Assembly (NCBI GenBank): GCA_023101885.1
Contig: JALPQD010000390.1
Location: forward strand, 484,757 to 548,756
DNA: 64,000 nucleotides
From: Typhlomys cinereus
Lineage: Eukaryota; Chordata; Mammalia; Rodentia; Platacanthomyidae
Direction: 5' to 3'
A program made the translations under genes and the position numbers. Positions 23,190 to 36,399 of this stretch are shown here, piece after piece. The notes under the pieces were generated by a model that saw nothing but the letters and a program-made list of their open reading frames with translations, made no database searches and was not told where the DNA came from. Positions within the stretch are counted from its first letter, which is position 1. The number at the start of each line of letters is the position of its first letter.

Positions 23190-24636
23190 AATAATCAGGG
23201 AAATGAAGATTTAAAACATTATGACACATTACTTCAATAAGAATGCTTTGTTATAAATAATCACCAAATTCTAATGCTGATAAATTACATGCTACAAAAG
23301 TCAATTATTCTGACCATTATAGAGTAGATTGTGGAAGTGATCCAAAATGGAAAATAGAAGTGCCATAATACCCAGTACTTTCATTAATGGGAGTATCTCC
23401 AAAGGAAATGATAAAATCCATATGTAAAGACCTTTATTCCTATGTTTATTGTAACACTGTTTACAACTACTAGGATAGGAGAATAACATGAATGTTCATC
23501 AACACAGAAATGAATAAATAAAATACAACATACAGTCTGTTATATATACATGTGTGTGTGTATGTATGATAATACTTGTATATAATAAACATGAAGTTTT
23601 GTTACTTCTGAGGAAACATGAAAAGATGGGTATACCTGGTGGATATGGTGAGCAAGTAATATACTTTAACAGTTGAAAGTGAAAAGAACAAAAAGTTGCT
23701 CTCTTTTAAGGAAGATCCCCCAAATCTCTCTCTCTGTCTCTCTCTCTCTCTGTCTCTCTGTCTCTCTCTCTCTCTCTCACACACACACACTCGCAACACA
23801 CTTTCCTTATAAATCTTTGAGAAAAGATGTATGTTAGGACTAATATTTAGCCAAATGCTGATGAGAACATGTTAATTTCTTCCCTTTAGGTGTAAGCCTT
23901 TGAGATTTGGGTTCTTTGGGGACCCAACTCTGAGTTACTGTAAACTCCCAGGACTAAGTCCTTTATTCTGTGCACTACAAGAACCAATGTTCAGGCCAGG
24001 ATTGTCTCTTATTCCCAGTTGCACTGGATGGTGATATATCATCTTCACCAAGTACTTAGACAGTGACACATCTCAGAAAGCCATCATCATGATTGACAGT
24101 GCTTCTTTAACCCTTACCTCTAGAAAATGATCATTGCCTTTGAAACCATTCAAAGAGAGGTAGAAAGGACATTCTCAAATAAGTGAGTACACTGCATTTT
24201 GTACGGAGTGATATCTTCAAATATTGGAGAGAAACATTATGATTAATTTCAACACTGGAAACCCAAACTCTTTATTTCTGATATCCTTGAGATTGTCCAA
24301 GGATATCACACTTTAACGTTTATTCATGTTTTAAGCATGTAAACCATCACATGTGTAAACATTCCATGAGCTGATTTCCTTGAGTTTTGGATTCATACAG
24401 GATATATGTAGTAAAAGAGTTGAATTCTTTAAAATTTTTAGGAAGTACACTATGTTCTCCTTTTCCTGTATCTTTGCACAATATGTTAAAATTTATTATT
24501 GAATGTGAGATAGCATAAGTAAATAATCTTGTTATGAAATATAGCCATAAATTTGTCAATGCTATTATTAACTATTTTAAATTATTGCAAAATCAACTAG
24601 AAAAATGAATCATAATATTAATGGTAAATAACTTTT
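23190..24636 (+). other. Distal upstream block of OR unit B
   Basis: Paralogous to 190-2140 of unit A, including the 'ttgggttctttggggaccc' core near 23905-23925, with a (TC)n-(CA)n tract at 23725-23790. Unit B lacks about 560 bases corresponding to 1430-1990 of unit A. The block is cut at 24636 by a 13-kb L1 composite and continues at 37633. Confidence 0.65.
23725..23790. repeat. (TC)n-(CA)n microsatellite
   Basis: Pyrimidine tract of CT repeats with occasional G, ending in (AC)n. Confidence 0.9.
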
Positions 24637-25679
24637 TTTCCCTTTAACATTTTTTATTATTATTTCCGCTCATACAAACTTAATAGGTACACTGGTTCCC
24701 TCCCTCCCTCCTCCTCCTCCCACCCCCTGCTCCCCCTCCCCTCACCCCTCCCTCCCTATCGCCCAGCGCCTCCCACCCAATCCCTGGAGAATCGTTTAAT
24801 GTGCATGCCAAACTATCCTCTGGGCCCTCCTCTCCGATGATGAACAAGGACCCAGTGGCACTACCTTGAACCCTTTCCTGTGTTCCCCTTAAGCATAGGA
24901 ACACTACTGTGGCTGTCAATTCCTTGTCTCCAAGAATCTTGGTGACTTTAGCAAATGCTAGACTTTGTGGGGTCAATAGTGTGTTGGACATTGCGCCGGG
25001 CATGCAAAGTCCAATTATGATTGCTTCGGCCCTAACTTCGTGTGGAGTATCTTGCATATCATTGCTCCTCCCATCCTTGTGCTCTTACAATCTTACCGCT
25101 AACCTCTTCTGCAAGTTTCCCTGAGCTTCAGGATGGGGAGAGATTAGGCTGGCCTAGTTCTAGGTGGTTGATATAGAGTCTCTGAAGTTCTGGATTATGG
25201 TTCGTTGATTTTCTTTTTCAGTTTTGATGCTCCTGCAATGCTCTTCACTCCATCCTGATGGGTATTGTATTTCACCCTTGGCCAGAGATAAAAAGCTGTT
25301 AAACTAGAGTCTTGTTATAAAAGTATATTCAAAGGTAGATGTAATAAAAGTAGGAAACCACAGTGAGTGAGGGGCCAATCACCCATTTGCAAAATGGTTA
25401 CTTTTTATCTGCCAGACTATATGCCCTCCTCTTTTGGTGAGATCATATCCCCTCAGTTGTAAATGATCAGGAAGGAAAGTCTGTGAACTTAACCAGATGT
25501 CTCATTACTTACTTGCAGCCCTTGATGGAGGCCTATTTCCTCTGCTGTAACATGATCCCCTCTCTCCTTGTTCTGGTGTGGCCCTCCTACCCCATCCCTC
25601 CTCTTCATAATCCTAGCAATTACTATAGGTATTACAAAGATTTATCTTTGAGTGTCTCTAGGTGGGCTGGATGGGTTTG

Positions 25680-26947
25680 GTACTAGGAGCCACCTATTAG
25701 GGAGTACATATGGCACTTAATTTTCTGGGTCTGGGATACTTCACTTAGTATAATTGTTTATAATAACATTCATTTCCCGGCAAATTCCAGTAATTCATCA
25801 TTTTTGATGGCTGAGTAGATGTACCACAGTTTCCTTATCCACTCGTCAACTGTTGGACATTTGGGTTGATTCCATGACTTTGCTATTGTTAAGAGTGCTA
25901 TGAACATGGTCGTGTTTATGCTATTGAGGTGAACCTCTGCTGCATGGGGGGTTATTCCCAAAAGTGGAATCGCAGGGTCATATGGCATTTCAATCTTTAA
26001 TTTCTTTAAGAATCTCCAGACGGCTTGCCAAAATGGCTGTATGAGCCTGCATTCCCACCAGCAATGTAACAGAGTTCCCCTCTCTTCACATCCTCTCCAG
26101 CATTTGTTGTTGTTTGTATTGTGGATTTTTGCAATCCTGACCGGGGTGAGGTGATATATCAGGAAAGTTTTGATTTGCATTTCCCTGATGGCTAAAGAAG
26201 TGGAGCATTTTTTAAGATATTTGTTAGACATTTTAATTTCATCCCAGGTAAAGTTTCTTTTAAGCTCCAGGGCCCATTTTTTTAATTAGGCCATTGGTTT
26301 CCTTGGTGTTTAGTTTTCTAAGTTCTTTGTGCACTCTGGATAACACACCTCTATCAGATATATGGTTAGTGAAGATTTTCTCCCATTCTGTGGGTTGCCT
26401 TTGAGCTCATGTTACAATCTCTTTATCTGAACAGAAGCTCTTTAATTTCACCAAATCCCAGCTGTTGAGAATTGGTAGCAGTGACTGTGCCATTGGATGT
26501 CTGTTTAGAAATTGTTGTCCTAGTCTGATCAGCTTGAGGGAGTTCCCTACCCTTTCACCTATGGTTTTTATAGTCTCTGGCCTTATATCAAGGTCCTTTA
26601 TCCATTTGGAATTAAGTCTTGTACTTGGTGACAAGTATGGTTCCAGGTTTAATCTTCTGCATGTGGAGATCCAGTTTTGCCAGCACCATGTGTAGAAGAT
26701 GCTGTTCTTTTTCCATTGGATTCTTTGGGTCCCTTTGTCAAAGACCAAATGGCTGTATTTTTGTGGGCTTATATCTGGGTCTTCAACCCTTATCCATTGA
26801 TCGGTGTGTATTTTGGAGCCAGTACCAGGCTGTTTTTATAACTATGGATTTGTAGTATAGACTAAGGTTTGGTATGGTAATACCTCCAGCAGTGTTTTTG
26901 TTACTCAGGATTTGTCTTTGCTATCCTGGGTCTTTTGTGCCTCCATA
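25680..26947 (-). pseudogene. L1-d ORF2, C-terminal part
   Basis: Minus-strand ORF2 remnant in fragments at 26407-26748 and 25770-26231. The C-terminal cysteine-histidine motif [18 protein letters not shown] is readable near 26060-26115. Stops and frameshifts divide it. It ends abruptly at 26947, where the plus-strand L1 begins. Confidence 0.88.
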
Positions 26948-27125
26948 TGACTTAACTGATGTACTAACAGCCTAGTAGCCTCATCTAGGATATAACAATA
27001 ACGATACACAAACATACCCAATCCAAGGCAAGCACTAGTAATAACTGGGAAGTGTAACAATACCAACTACTTCGATTCAGTGAAAAACACACAGAAACTG
27101 TAAGGTCCTAAAAAACAAAACAACA

Positions 27126-28187
27126 ATGTACAAGTGAAAGTGCAGATCCACGAGAAAGAAAACCCAAGAAGATCAATCTCCTGCCGAAAGAATCCATCCC
27201 ATAATGAGGGATTCTGATGAGAACAAATCCACAGAAAATAGTCATGAAAGCCAGACCCAACATAATGACTTTCAGAGTATGATCATTACCATGATTAATA
27301 CTATGAAAGAGGAAATCTGAGAAGAGTTAAACAACCGTATCAACCACTTTGAACAGGAACACAACAGGCACTTGGAAGAGTTGAGAAAAACAGTTCAAGA
27401 AACAAAAATAGGTATGGAACAATTAAAACAGTCTCAGGCAGAGTTTAAAATTGAACTAAAAGACAAGTTATCTTCAACCCAAAACTCAACGGAGAGTCTT
27501 ATCAGCAGAGCAAATGAGGCAGAAAATAGAATTTCAGATCTTGAAGACAAAGTGGGAGAATTAACCAGCTCAATGGAAGAGATTGTTAAAGCCAAAAAGA
27601 TACTGGAGAGGAACATTCAAGAAATATGGGACACCCTGAAGAAGCCTAACATGCGCATTCATGGAATACCAGAACAAGAATCGCAAAATACCACACTGGA
27701 GGAAATATTTCAATTCATCATAAATGAAAACTTCCCACAACTAAAGAATGAGAGGCCTATCCAAATACAAGAGACGTTTCACACTCCAAACAGATATGAC
27801 CAAAATAGAAACTCGCCATGGCAAATAGTCAAAACATTCCACATTCAAGACAAAGAAAAGGTGCTGAGAGCTTCAAGACAAAAAAAGCAACTCACTTTTA
27901 AAGGTAAACCTATTAGAATAACAAATGACTACTCAATGGAAACAGTAAAAGCAAGAAGAGCTTGGAGAGACATACTTCAAGTATTAAATGAGCAAAAATG
28001 CCAACCCAGACTGATATACCCGGCAAAACTATCTGTCATGATTGAGGGAGAAAGAAAAGTTTTCCAGCACAAAGAAAACTTGAAGGGATACATGTCTACC
28101 AAACCAGGCCGTCAAAAAATCCTAGAAATGATACTCAAGCTTGAAGAAAAGAACAAGCGTATCCAGGAGGACAGAAGGGAAGTATAA
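27126..28187 (+). pseudogene. L1-c ORF1 pseudogene
   Basis: The ORF1p reading frame is nearly continuous from 27372 to 28187 (271 residues: late coiled coil, RRM, C-terminal domain). The start region is broken: the codon series after the first ATG hits a stop within four codons, and another stop occurs near 27318. A protein could only be made from an internal ATG, so it is treated as a pseudogene. Confidence 0.88.
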
Positions 28188-28244
28188 TACCACCAAAACA
28201 TAAATATCAAACAACATGCTTACAAAATCTGCCAAACATAAAAA

Positions 28245-31200
28245 ATGTCCAGAATTAAAAATAATTTCTCCATTATAACATTAAATGTCAATAGTATTAA
28301 CTCGCCGATTAAGAGACACAGATTACAAACTTGGATTAAAAACCACAATCCAACAATCTGCTGCCTTCAGGAAACTCATCTCACCACAAAAGATAGGCAC
28401 ATCCTAAGAATGAAAGGCTGGTCCAAAATCTTGCAAGCTAATGGAACCAAGAAACAGGCAAGGGTAGCAATTGTGCTTTCAGACAAAGTGGACTTCAAAC
28501 CAAAAAAAATCATAAGAGACACAGATGGATACTACATTTTAGTCATAGGTACAATTCACCAGGAAGACTTCACAATACTGAACATTTATGCACCCAATAC
28601 GGGCCCCTCCACATTCATTAAGAAAACCCTACAGCGTCTAAAGCTAGAAATCAACCCCCAAACAATAATTCTTGGGGACTTCAACACTGCCCTCTCAACA
28701 TGGGATAGATCAACAGGTCAAAAGTTTAACAGAGACACTTTGGAACTTAATCAAACCCTGAAAGAAATGGACCTTACAGATCTCTATCGAACTTTTCACC
28801 CACGTACCAAAGAATACACATTTTTCTCAGCAGCACATGGAACTTTCTTCAAAATAGATCACATATTGGGCCACAAAACGAGTCTACACATATACAAAAA
28901 AGTTGAAATTCTAACCTGTGCCCTATCAGACCACCACGGCCTAAAGCTGGACATCCACAACACAACAAACAAGAGAAAATACACTAACTCCTGGAAACTT
29001 AACAATATGATGCTGAATGAGAACTGGATTCAGGAAGAAATTAAAAAGGAAATTCAAGATTTCCTGAAAGTGAACGATAATGAAAATACAACTTACCAAA
29101 ATCTCTGGGACACAATGAAAGCTGTCGTAAGACTTAAGTTCATAGCTCTTAATGCGTACATCAAAAAAATGGAAAAATCAGAAATAAACAACTTAATGAT
29201 GCAGCTTAAGACTTTAGAGAAACTTGAGCAATCTGATCCCAAAAGTAGTAGAAGAGAGAGATTAGCAAAATAAGGGGAGAAATATCTGAAATCGAGACTA
29301 AGAAAATGATAGTAAAAATCAACCAGTCAAAAAGTTGGTTCTTTGAAAAAATCAATAAGATAGATACACCCCTAGCTAAATTAACCAAAAGCAAGAGAGA
29401 GAAAACCCAAATTAACAAAATTAGAAATGAACATGGAGTTATCACTACTGATACCCAAGAAATCCAGAGAATTATAACATCATATTTCAAAAACTTATAC
29501 TCTGTGAAGTTTGACAACACACAAGAGATGGATGAATTTCTAAGTGAACACATCTTACTTAAATTGGATCAGGAAGTTGTGAATTACGTAAATGGCCCTA
29601 TAACATATGAGGAAATTGAAGAAGTAATCTCGAATCTTCCCACCAAAAAATGTCCTGGACCAGATGGATTCAGCACAGAATTCTACCAGACATTTTAGGA
29701 GTCAATAACACCAATACTCCTTAAAGTGTTCCATCAAATAGCAAAGGAAGGAACACTACCAAATTCCTTCTATGAAGCTAATATCGTCTTAATCCCAAAA
29801 CCTAATAAAGATTCACTTAAAAAAGAAAACTATAGGCCGATCTCTCTGATGAACACAGATGCAAAGATTCTCAACAAAGTCTTAGCAAATCGGATTCAAA
29901 AACATATCAAAAAGATCATTCACAGGGACCAAGTAGGCTTCATCCCCGGCACACAAGGTTGGTTCAACATACGCAAATCAATAAATGTAATTCATCATGT
30001 AAACCAGTCCAAAGTCCAAGACCACATGATACTCTCGATAGACCCAGAAAAAGCCTTTGACAAGATCCAACAGCCTTTTATGATCAAAATGCTAGAGACA
30101 GTAGGAATGGAAGGAACCTTTATCAATATAATAAAAGCTGTATACAACAAGCCCACAGCAAGGATTATGCTCAATGGGGAACAATTGGAAGCATTCCCAC
30201 TTCGATCAGGAACTAGACAAGGCTGTCCACTCTCACCACTTCTATTTAATATTGTACTTGAAGTCTTACCTGAAGCCATAAGACAAGAAAGGGACATAAA
30301 AGGGATTCAAATCGGCAAGGAAGAAGTCAAGCTATTCCTATTTGCAGATGACATGATCTTATACCTGAGGGATCCCAAAAACTCCACCAGGAAGCTCCTG
30401 GAACTAATTGAGAAGTTCAGCAGGGTGGCAGGATACAAAATAAATGTGCAAAAATCAGAGGCCTTCCTATATGCCCAGAATGAAAGAAGTGAAAAAGCCC
30501 TGAGAGATACAATCCCATTGACTGTAGCCCCTAAAAAAATGAAATACCTTGTTATAAACCTAACCAAGGAGGTAAAAGACCTTTACAATGAAAACTTTAA
30601 AACCCTAAAGAAAGAAATTGCTGAAGACATCAGAAGGTGGAAAGACCTCCCATGCTCCTGGATTGGCAGAATCAACATTGTAAAAATGACCATCCTACCA
30701 AAGACAATATACAAATTCAATGCTATACCAATTAAAATCCCAAAGCAATTCTTTAAAGAAGTTGACCAAACAATCTCAAAATTCATATGGAGGCCCAAAA
30801 AACCCAGGATAGCAAAGACAATCCTGAGTAACAAAAACACTGCTGGAGGTATTACCATACCAAACCTTAGTCTATACTACAAATCCATAGTTATAAAAAC
30901 AGCCTGGTACTGGCTCCAAAATACACACCGATCAATGGATAAGGGTTGAAGACCCAGATATAAGCCCACAAAAATACAGCCATTTGATCTTTGACCAAGG
31001 GGCCCAAAGAATCAATGGAAAAAGAACAGCATCTTCAACAAATGGTGCTGGCAAAACTGGATCTCCACATGCAGAAGACTAAAGCTGGACCTGTACTTGT
31101 CACCATGTACAAGACTTAATTCCAAATGGATCAAGGACCTTGATATCAGGCCAGAGACTATAAAAATCATAACTGAACGGATAGGGAACTCCCTCGAGCT

Positions 31201-32061
31201 GATTGGGCTAGGCCAACATTTCCTAAACAGACATCCAATGGCACAGTCACTGCTACCAACTCTCAACAGTTGGGATCTTGTGAAATTAAAGAGCTTGTCC
31301 GATAAAGAGATTGTCACACGAGCTCAAAGGCAACCCACAGAATGGGAGAAAATCTTCATTAACCACATATCTGATAGAGCTCTGCTGTCCAGAGTGCACA
31401 AAGAACTTAGAAAATTAAGCACCAAGGAAACCAATGGCCCAATTAAAAAATGGGCCCTGGAACTTAAAAGAAATTTTACCAGAGATGAAATTAAAATGTC
31501 TAACAAATATCTTAAAAAATGCTCCACTTTTTTAGCCAGCAGGGAAATGCAAATCAAAACCTCCCTGAGATATCATCTCACCCCGGTCAGGATTGCAAAA
31601 ATCCACAATACAAACAACAACAAGTGCTGGAGAGGATGTGGAGAGAGGGGAACTCTCCTACATTGCTGGTGGGAATGCAGGCTCATACAGCCACTCTGGC
31701 GAGTCATCTGGAGATTCTTAAAGAAATTAAAGATTGAAATGCCATATGACCCTGCGATTCCACTTTTGGGAATAACCCCCCATGCAGCAGAGGTTCGCCT
31801 TGATAGCACAAGCACGACCATGTTTATAGCAGCACTGTTTACAATAGCAAAGTCATGGAATCAACCTAAATGTCCAACAGTTGACGAGTGGATAAGGAAA
31901 CTGTGGTGCATCTATACAATGGAATACTACTCAGCCATCAGAAATGATGAATTACTGGAATTTGTGGGAAATGGATGTCATTAGAAACAATTATATTAAG
32001 CGAAGTATCCCAAACCCAGAAAGTTAAGCGCCGTATGTACTCCCTAATAGGTGGCTCCTAG
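28245..32061 (+). pseudogene. L1-c ORF2 pseudogene
   Basis: Endonuclease-reverse transcriptase remnant in four long pieces: 28245-29273 (endonuclease with QETHL, LGDFNTA and SDHHGLKL catalytic motifs), 29306-29698, 29726-30949 (reverse transcriptase with FADDMILYL near 30345-30370) and 31097-31984 (C-terminal cysteine-rich motif). Lesions compared with the other copies are a 2-base loss near 29265, an AAG-to-TAG stop near 29697, a frameshift near 30925 and small losses near 31010 and 31300. The stop is at 32059-32061. Confidence 0.92.
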
Positions 32062-33097
32062 TACCAAACTCACCCAGCCCACAATGAGACACTCAAGGGT
32101 AAACTTAGGTAATACGGTAATTGCAAGGATTGTGAACAGGAGGGATGGGGTTGGAGGGCCACACCAGACACAAGGAGAGAGGGGACCATGTTACAGCAGA
32201 GAAAATCGGCCTCCTAGGAATGCAAGTAAGTAATGTGACACCTGGTTAAGTTCACAGACATTCGTTCCTGATCATGTGTATGTTCCTGATCAGGGAGTAT
32301 GATCTCACCAGAAGGGGAGGGCATAAAGTCTGGCAGATGAAAAGTGATCATTTTGCAAATGGGTGACTGACCCCTCTCTCACCGAGGTTTCCTGCTTTTA
32401 TTACATCTACCCTTGAATGTGCTATTATAACGAGACTCCATTTTAACAGTTTTTTGTCTCTGACCAGGGGGTGACATACAGTGCCCATCACGATGGAGTG
32501 AAGGGAATTGCAGGAGCAGCAAAACTGCAAAAGGACATCAACAAACCACAATCCAGAACTTCAGAGACTCTATATCATCCACATAGAACTAAGCCAGCCT
32601 AATCTCCCCCCATCCTGAAGCTCAGGGACATTTGCAGAAGAGGGAGCAGTAAGATTGTAAGAGCAAAAGGATGTGGGGGTAATGATTTAAAGAGTCTCCA
32701 CACAAGTTAGGGCTGAAGCAATCATAATAGGACTTTGCATGCCCTGCGCAATGTCCATCACACTATTGACCTCACAAAGTCTAACATCAGCTAAAGGCAC
32801 CAAGATCCTTGGAGGCAAGGGATTGACAGCCACAGTAGTGTTCCTATGCTTAAGGGGAACACGAGAAAGGGTTCAGGGAAATGCCACTGGGTCCTTGTAC
32901 GTCATCGGAAAGGAGGACCAAGAGGAGAGTTAGGCATACACAATAAAGGACTCTCTGGGAATTGGGGGGGAGGCACTGGGAGATGGGGAGGGAGGGAGGG
33001 AGAGCAGGGGGGTTCTGGGGGAGGAGGAGGGGGGAGGGAACTGGTCTACCTATAAAGTTTGTATGAGCGGAAATAATAATAAAAAATGTAAAAAAAA
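32062..33097 (+). other. L1-c 3'UTR
   Basis: Same organisation as the L1-b 3'UTR, with a polypurine tract at about 32960-33045 and the terminal gtttgtatgagcgg motif before the A-rich tail. Confidence 0.85.
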
Positions 33098-33196
33098 ACT
33101 TCACAGAGTATAAGTTTTTGAAATATGACCTTATAATTCTCTGGATTTCTTGGGTATCAGTAGTGATAATTCCATTTTCATTTCTAATTTTGTTAA

Positions 33197-34284
33197 TAAG
33201 TATATTGCTTTGCTTTTAATGGTGTTATACTTGCCTTCTGTTCTCCTGGATATGCCTGTTTTTTTCTTCAAGCTTGAGTATCATTTGTAGCATTTTTTGA
33301 AGGCCTAGTTTGGTGGACATGTATCCCTTTAAGTTGTCTTTGTGCTGGAAGATTTTTCTTTCTCCCTCCATCATGATGGATAGTTTTGCAGGGTAAATCA
33401 GCCTGGGTTGACATTTTTGTTCATACTTGAAGTATGTCTCTCCAAGCTCTTCTTGCTTTTACTGTTTTGACTGAGAAGTCATTTGTTATTTTAATAGGTT
33501 TACCTTTAAAAGTGACTTGTTTTTTCTCCCTTGAAGCTCTCAGCACCATTTCTTTATCTTGAATGTGGAATGTTTTAACTGTTATTTGCCGTGGTGAGCT
33601 TCTGTTTTGGTCATATCTGTTTGGGGTGCGGAATGCCTCTTGTATATGGATGGGCCTCTCTTTTTTTAGATGAGGAAAGTTTTCCTTGATGATCGTCTGA
33701 AAAATTTCCTCAGATGTGGTATTTTGAGATTCTTGCTCTGGTATTCCATGAATATGCATGTTAGGCTTCTTCAGGGTGTCCCATATCTCTTGGATATTTC
33801 TCTCAAGTATCTTTTTGGCTTGAACAATGTCTTCCATTGAGCTGGTTAATACTCACACTTTATCTTCAAGGTCTGAAATTCTGTTTTCTGCTTCATTAGT
33901 TCTGCTGATAAGACTCTCTGTGGAGTTCTGGGTTGAAGATAACTTGTCTTTTAGCTCAGTTTTAAATTCTGCTTGAGTCTGTTTTAACTGCTCTATGCCA
34001 GTTTTTGTTTCTTGCACTGTTTTTCTCAACTCCTCCAAGTGTCTGTTGTGTTCCTCTTCAAAGCGATTGATTCGATTATTTAATTCCTCCCGGATTTCCT
34101 CTTTCATAGTATTGAACATGGTAATGATTATATTTTGAAAGTCATTATCCTGGGTCAAGCTTTCTTGGCCATTTTCTGTGGGTGTATTCTGGTTGGAATC
34201 TAATATTATGGGATTAATTCCTTTAGTGGGAGATTTGTTTACTTGAGTGTTGTTTCTCATGGATTTGCACCTTGACTTTGGCAT
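33197..34284 (-). pseudogene. L1-d ORF1, duplicated inner copy
   Basis: Minus-strand ORF1 in pieces 33853-34284 (MPKSRCKSMRNN start and coiled coil) and 33421-33837 (RRM and C-terminal domain). A nonsense codon occurs near 33850 where the neighbour copy has a glycine-type codon, and there is a frameshift near 33420. It closely resembles the second ORF1 copy at 36420-37400. The sequence jumps at about 33197 directly into mid-ORF2 sequence (33098-33197), so the ORF2 5' half is missing. Confidence 0.85.
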
Positions 34285-34448
34285 TGTTGTTTTAACTCTT
34301 AAGATCTTTCAATTTCTGTGCGTTTTTCACTAAACTGAATTTTTTGGCCTGGGGTTCTGGGGGTGGGCGGGGGCGGAGCTTACCCAGGTCCCGGTGAGGC
34401 TCCTCTGCACTGGGCGGTGTCCCTGCAGCAGAGTGGGGGAAGAGAGCT
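34285..34448 (-). promoter_or_regulatory. L1-d inner 5'UTR remnant
   Basis: G-rich 5'UTR sequence ('gggggtgggcgggggcgga' region near 34355) preceding the inner ORF1 copy. It ends at about 34448, where mid-ORF2 sequence begins abruptly. Confidence 0.7.
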
Positions 34449-36346
34449 TAAGTGCATCTTTATTAGGTTTTGGGATTAAGACGATATTAGCTTCATAGAA
34501 GGAATTTGGTAGTGTTCCTTCCTTTGCTATTTGGTGTAACAGTTTAAGGACTATTGGTATTATTAGCTCCTTAAATGTCTTGTAGAGGGCTGGAGAGGTG
34601 GCTCAGGGGTTATGCCTTTGCCTTCTAGGCGGAAGGTCCTGAGTTTCGATCCCAGATCCCACGTATAGAGGCCAGGCGCAAGTGGCGGCGGCCTGCGCTT
34701 CTGGTCCTTGTAGGGCGGAGCCTATGAATCCCGGGGCAAAAGGAGGTGGAGGCGTCCATGGTGGTTCACGAATTCGTCTGTGGTTCTACACATACACAGA
34801 CACACACACACACACAGACACACACACGCGGGCACATACACACGCACATGCGCACAGTTGAATAAATAATAATAATACAAAAAAATAAAAAAAAATGTCT
34901 TGTAGAAAGCTGTGCTGAATCCATCTGGTCCAGGACATTTTTTGGTGGGAAGATTTGAGATTGCTTTCTCAATTTACTTATATGCTATAGGACTATTTAA
35001 ATAATTCACAACTTCCTGATTCAATTTAGGTAAGTTGTGTTTACTTAGAAATTTATACATCTCTTTTGTGTTGTCAAATTCCACAGAGTATAAGTTTTTG
35101 AAATATGATCTTATAATTCTCTAGATTTCTTGGGTATCAGTAGTGATAACTCCATATTCATTTCTAATTTTGTTAATTTGGGTTTTCTCTCTCTTGTTCT
35201 TAGTTAATTTAGCTAGAGGTGTATCAATCTTACTGATTTTTTCAAAAAACCGAGCTTTTTGACTGGTTGATTTTTACTATCATTTTCTTAGTCTCGATTT
35301 CAGATATTTCTCCCCTTATTTTGCTAATCTCCTCTCTTCTACTACTTTTGGGATCAGATTGCTCTAGTGTCTCTAATGCTTTTAGCTGCATTGTTAATTT
35401 ATTTATGTCTGATGTTTCCATTTTTTTGATGTAGGCATTAAGAGCTATGAACTTACCGTCTTAGGACAGCTTTCATTGTGTCCCAGAGATTTTGGTAAGT
35501 TGTATTTTCATTATCGTTCACTTTCAGCAAATCTTGAATTTCCTTTTTAATTTCTTCCTGAATCCAATTCTCATTCAGCATAATAGTGTTAAGTTTCTAG
35601 GAGTTAGTGTATTTTCTGTTGTTTATTGTGTTGTGGATATCAAGCTTTAAGCCGTGGTGGTCTGATAAGGTGCAGGCTAGAATTTCAACATTTCTGTATA
35701 TGTGGAGATTCATCTTGTGGCCCAATATGTGATCTATTTTGGAGAAAGTTCCATGTGCTGCTGAGAAAAATGTGTATTCTTTGGTGCATGGATGAAAAGT
35801 ATGATAGAGATCTGTAAGGTACATTTCAGTAAGGGTTTGGTTAAGATCCAAAGTGTCTCTGTTAAGTTTTTTATATGTAGATCTATCCCATGTTGAGAGG
35901 GCGGTATTGAAATCCCCAAGAATTATCATTTTGGGATTGATTTCTCGCTTTAGACGTTGTAGGGTTTGCTTAATGAATGTGGGAGGGGCCGTATTGGGTA
36001 CATATATGTTCAGTATTGTGAAGTCTTCCTGGTGAATTGTACCTGTGACTAAAATGTAGTATCCATCTGTGTTTCTTATGATTTTCTTAGGTTTGAAGTC
36101 CACTTTGTCCGATAACATAATGGCTACTCCTGCCTGCTTTCTGCTTCCATTAGCTTGTAGAATTGTTGACCAGCCTTTTATTTTTAGGGCATGCCTATCT
36201 TTTTTGGTGAGATGGGTTTCCTGCAGGCAGCAGATTGATGGATTGTGCTTTTTAATCCAAATTTGTAATCTGTGTCTCTTGATCGGTGAATTAATTCCAT
36301 TAACATTTAGTGTTATAATGGAGAAACTATTTTTAATTCCAGACAT
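34449..36346 (-). pseudogene. L1-d ORF2, N-terminal and central part
   Basis: Minus-strand ORF2 from its start at 36346 ([17 protein letters not shown]) through the endonuclease (35597-36346, with QETHL and LGDFNTA) into the linker region. It is interrupted by a SINE at 34587-34892 and breaks off at about 34449. The endonuclease frame ends in a stop near 35597, so it is non-functional. Confidence 0.85.
34587..34892 (+). repeat. B2-like SINE inserted in L1-d, with 14-bp TSD
   Basis: Plus-strand copy beginning GGGCTGGAGAGGTGGCTC and ending in an A-rich tail. It is flanked by the direct repeat aaatgtcttgtaga (34573-34586 and 34893-34906). It postdates the L1 it interrupts and has a (CA)n-rich stretch at 34788-34830. 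Confidence 0.96.
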
Positions 36347-36399
36347 TTATTATGTTTAGTCGTTTTTATAAGTATATTGCTTCGCTTTTAATGTGTTAT

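Larger units (their letters stand above)
26948..33097 (+). mobile_element. Plus-strand L1 nested in L1-d (L1-c)
   Basis: Starts within the 5'UTR (compare 14163 onward in L1-b) and runs through ORF1, ORF2 and 3'UTR to the A-rich tail at about 33097. No TSD is visible. The left flank corresponds to about 51150 and the right flank to about 52431 of the L1 at 48848-55611, so some 1.28 kb of the host L1 is missing at the insertion site. Confidence 0.88.

Noticed and set aside
33098..33260. Possible spliced L1 retrocopy joining ORF1 to mid-ORF2
   Set aside because: The bases at the junction near 33197 do not show a GT donor or AG acceptor in the uninterrupted copies, so a deletion is the simpler explanation.
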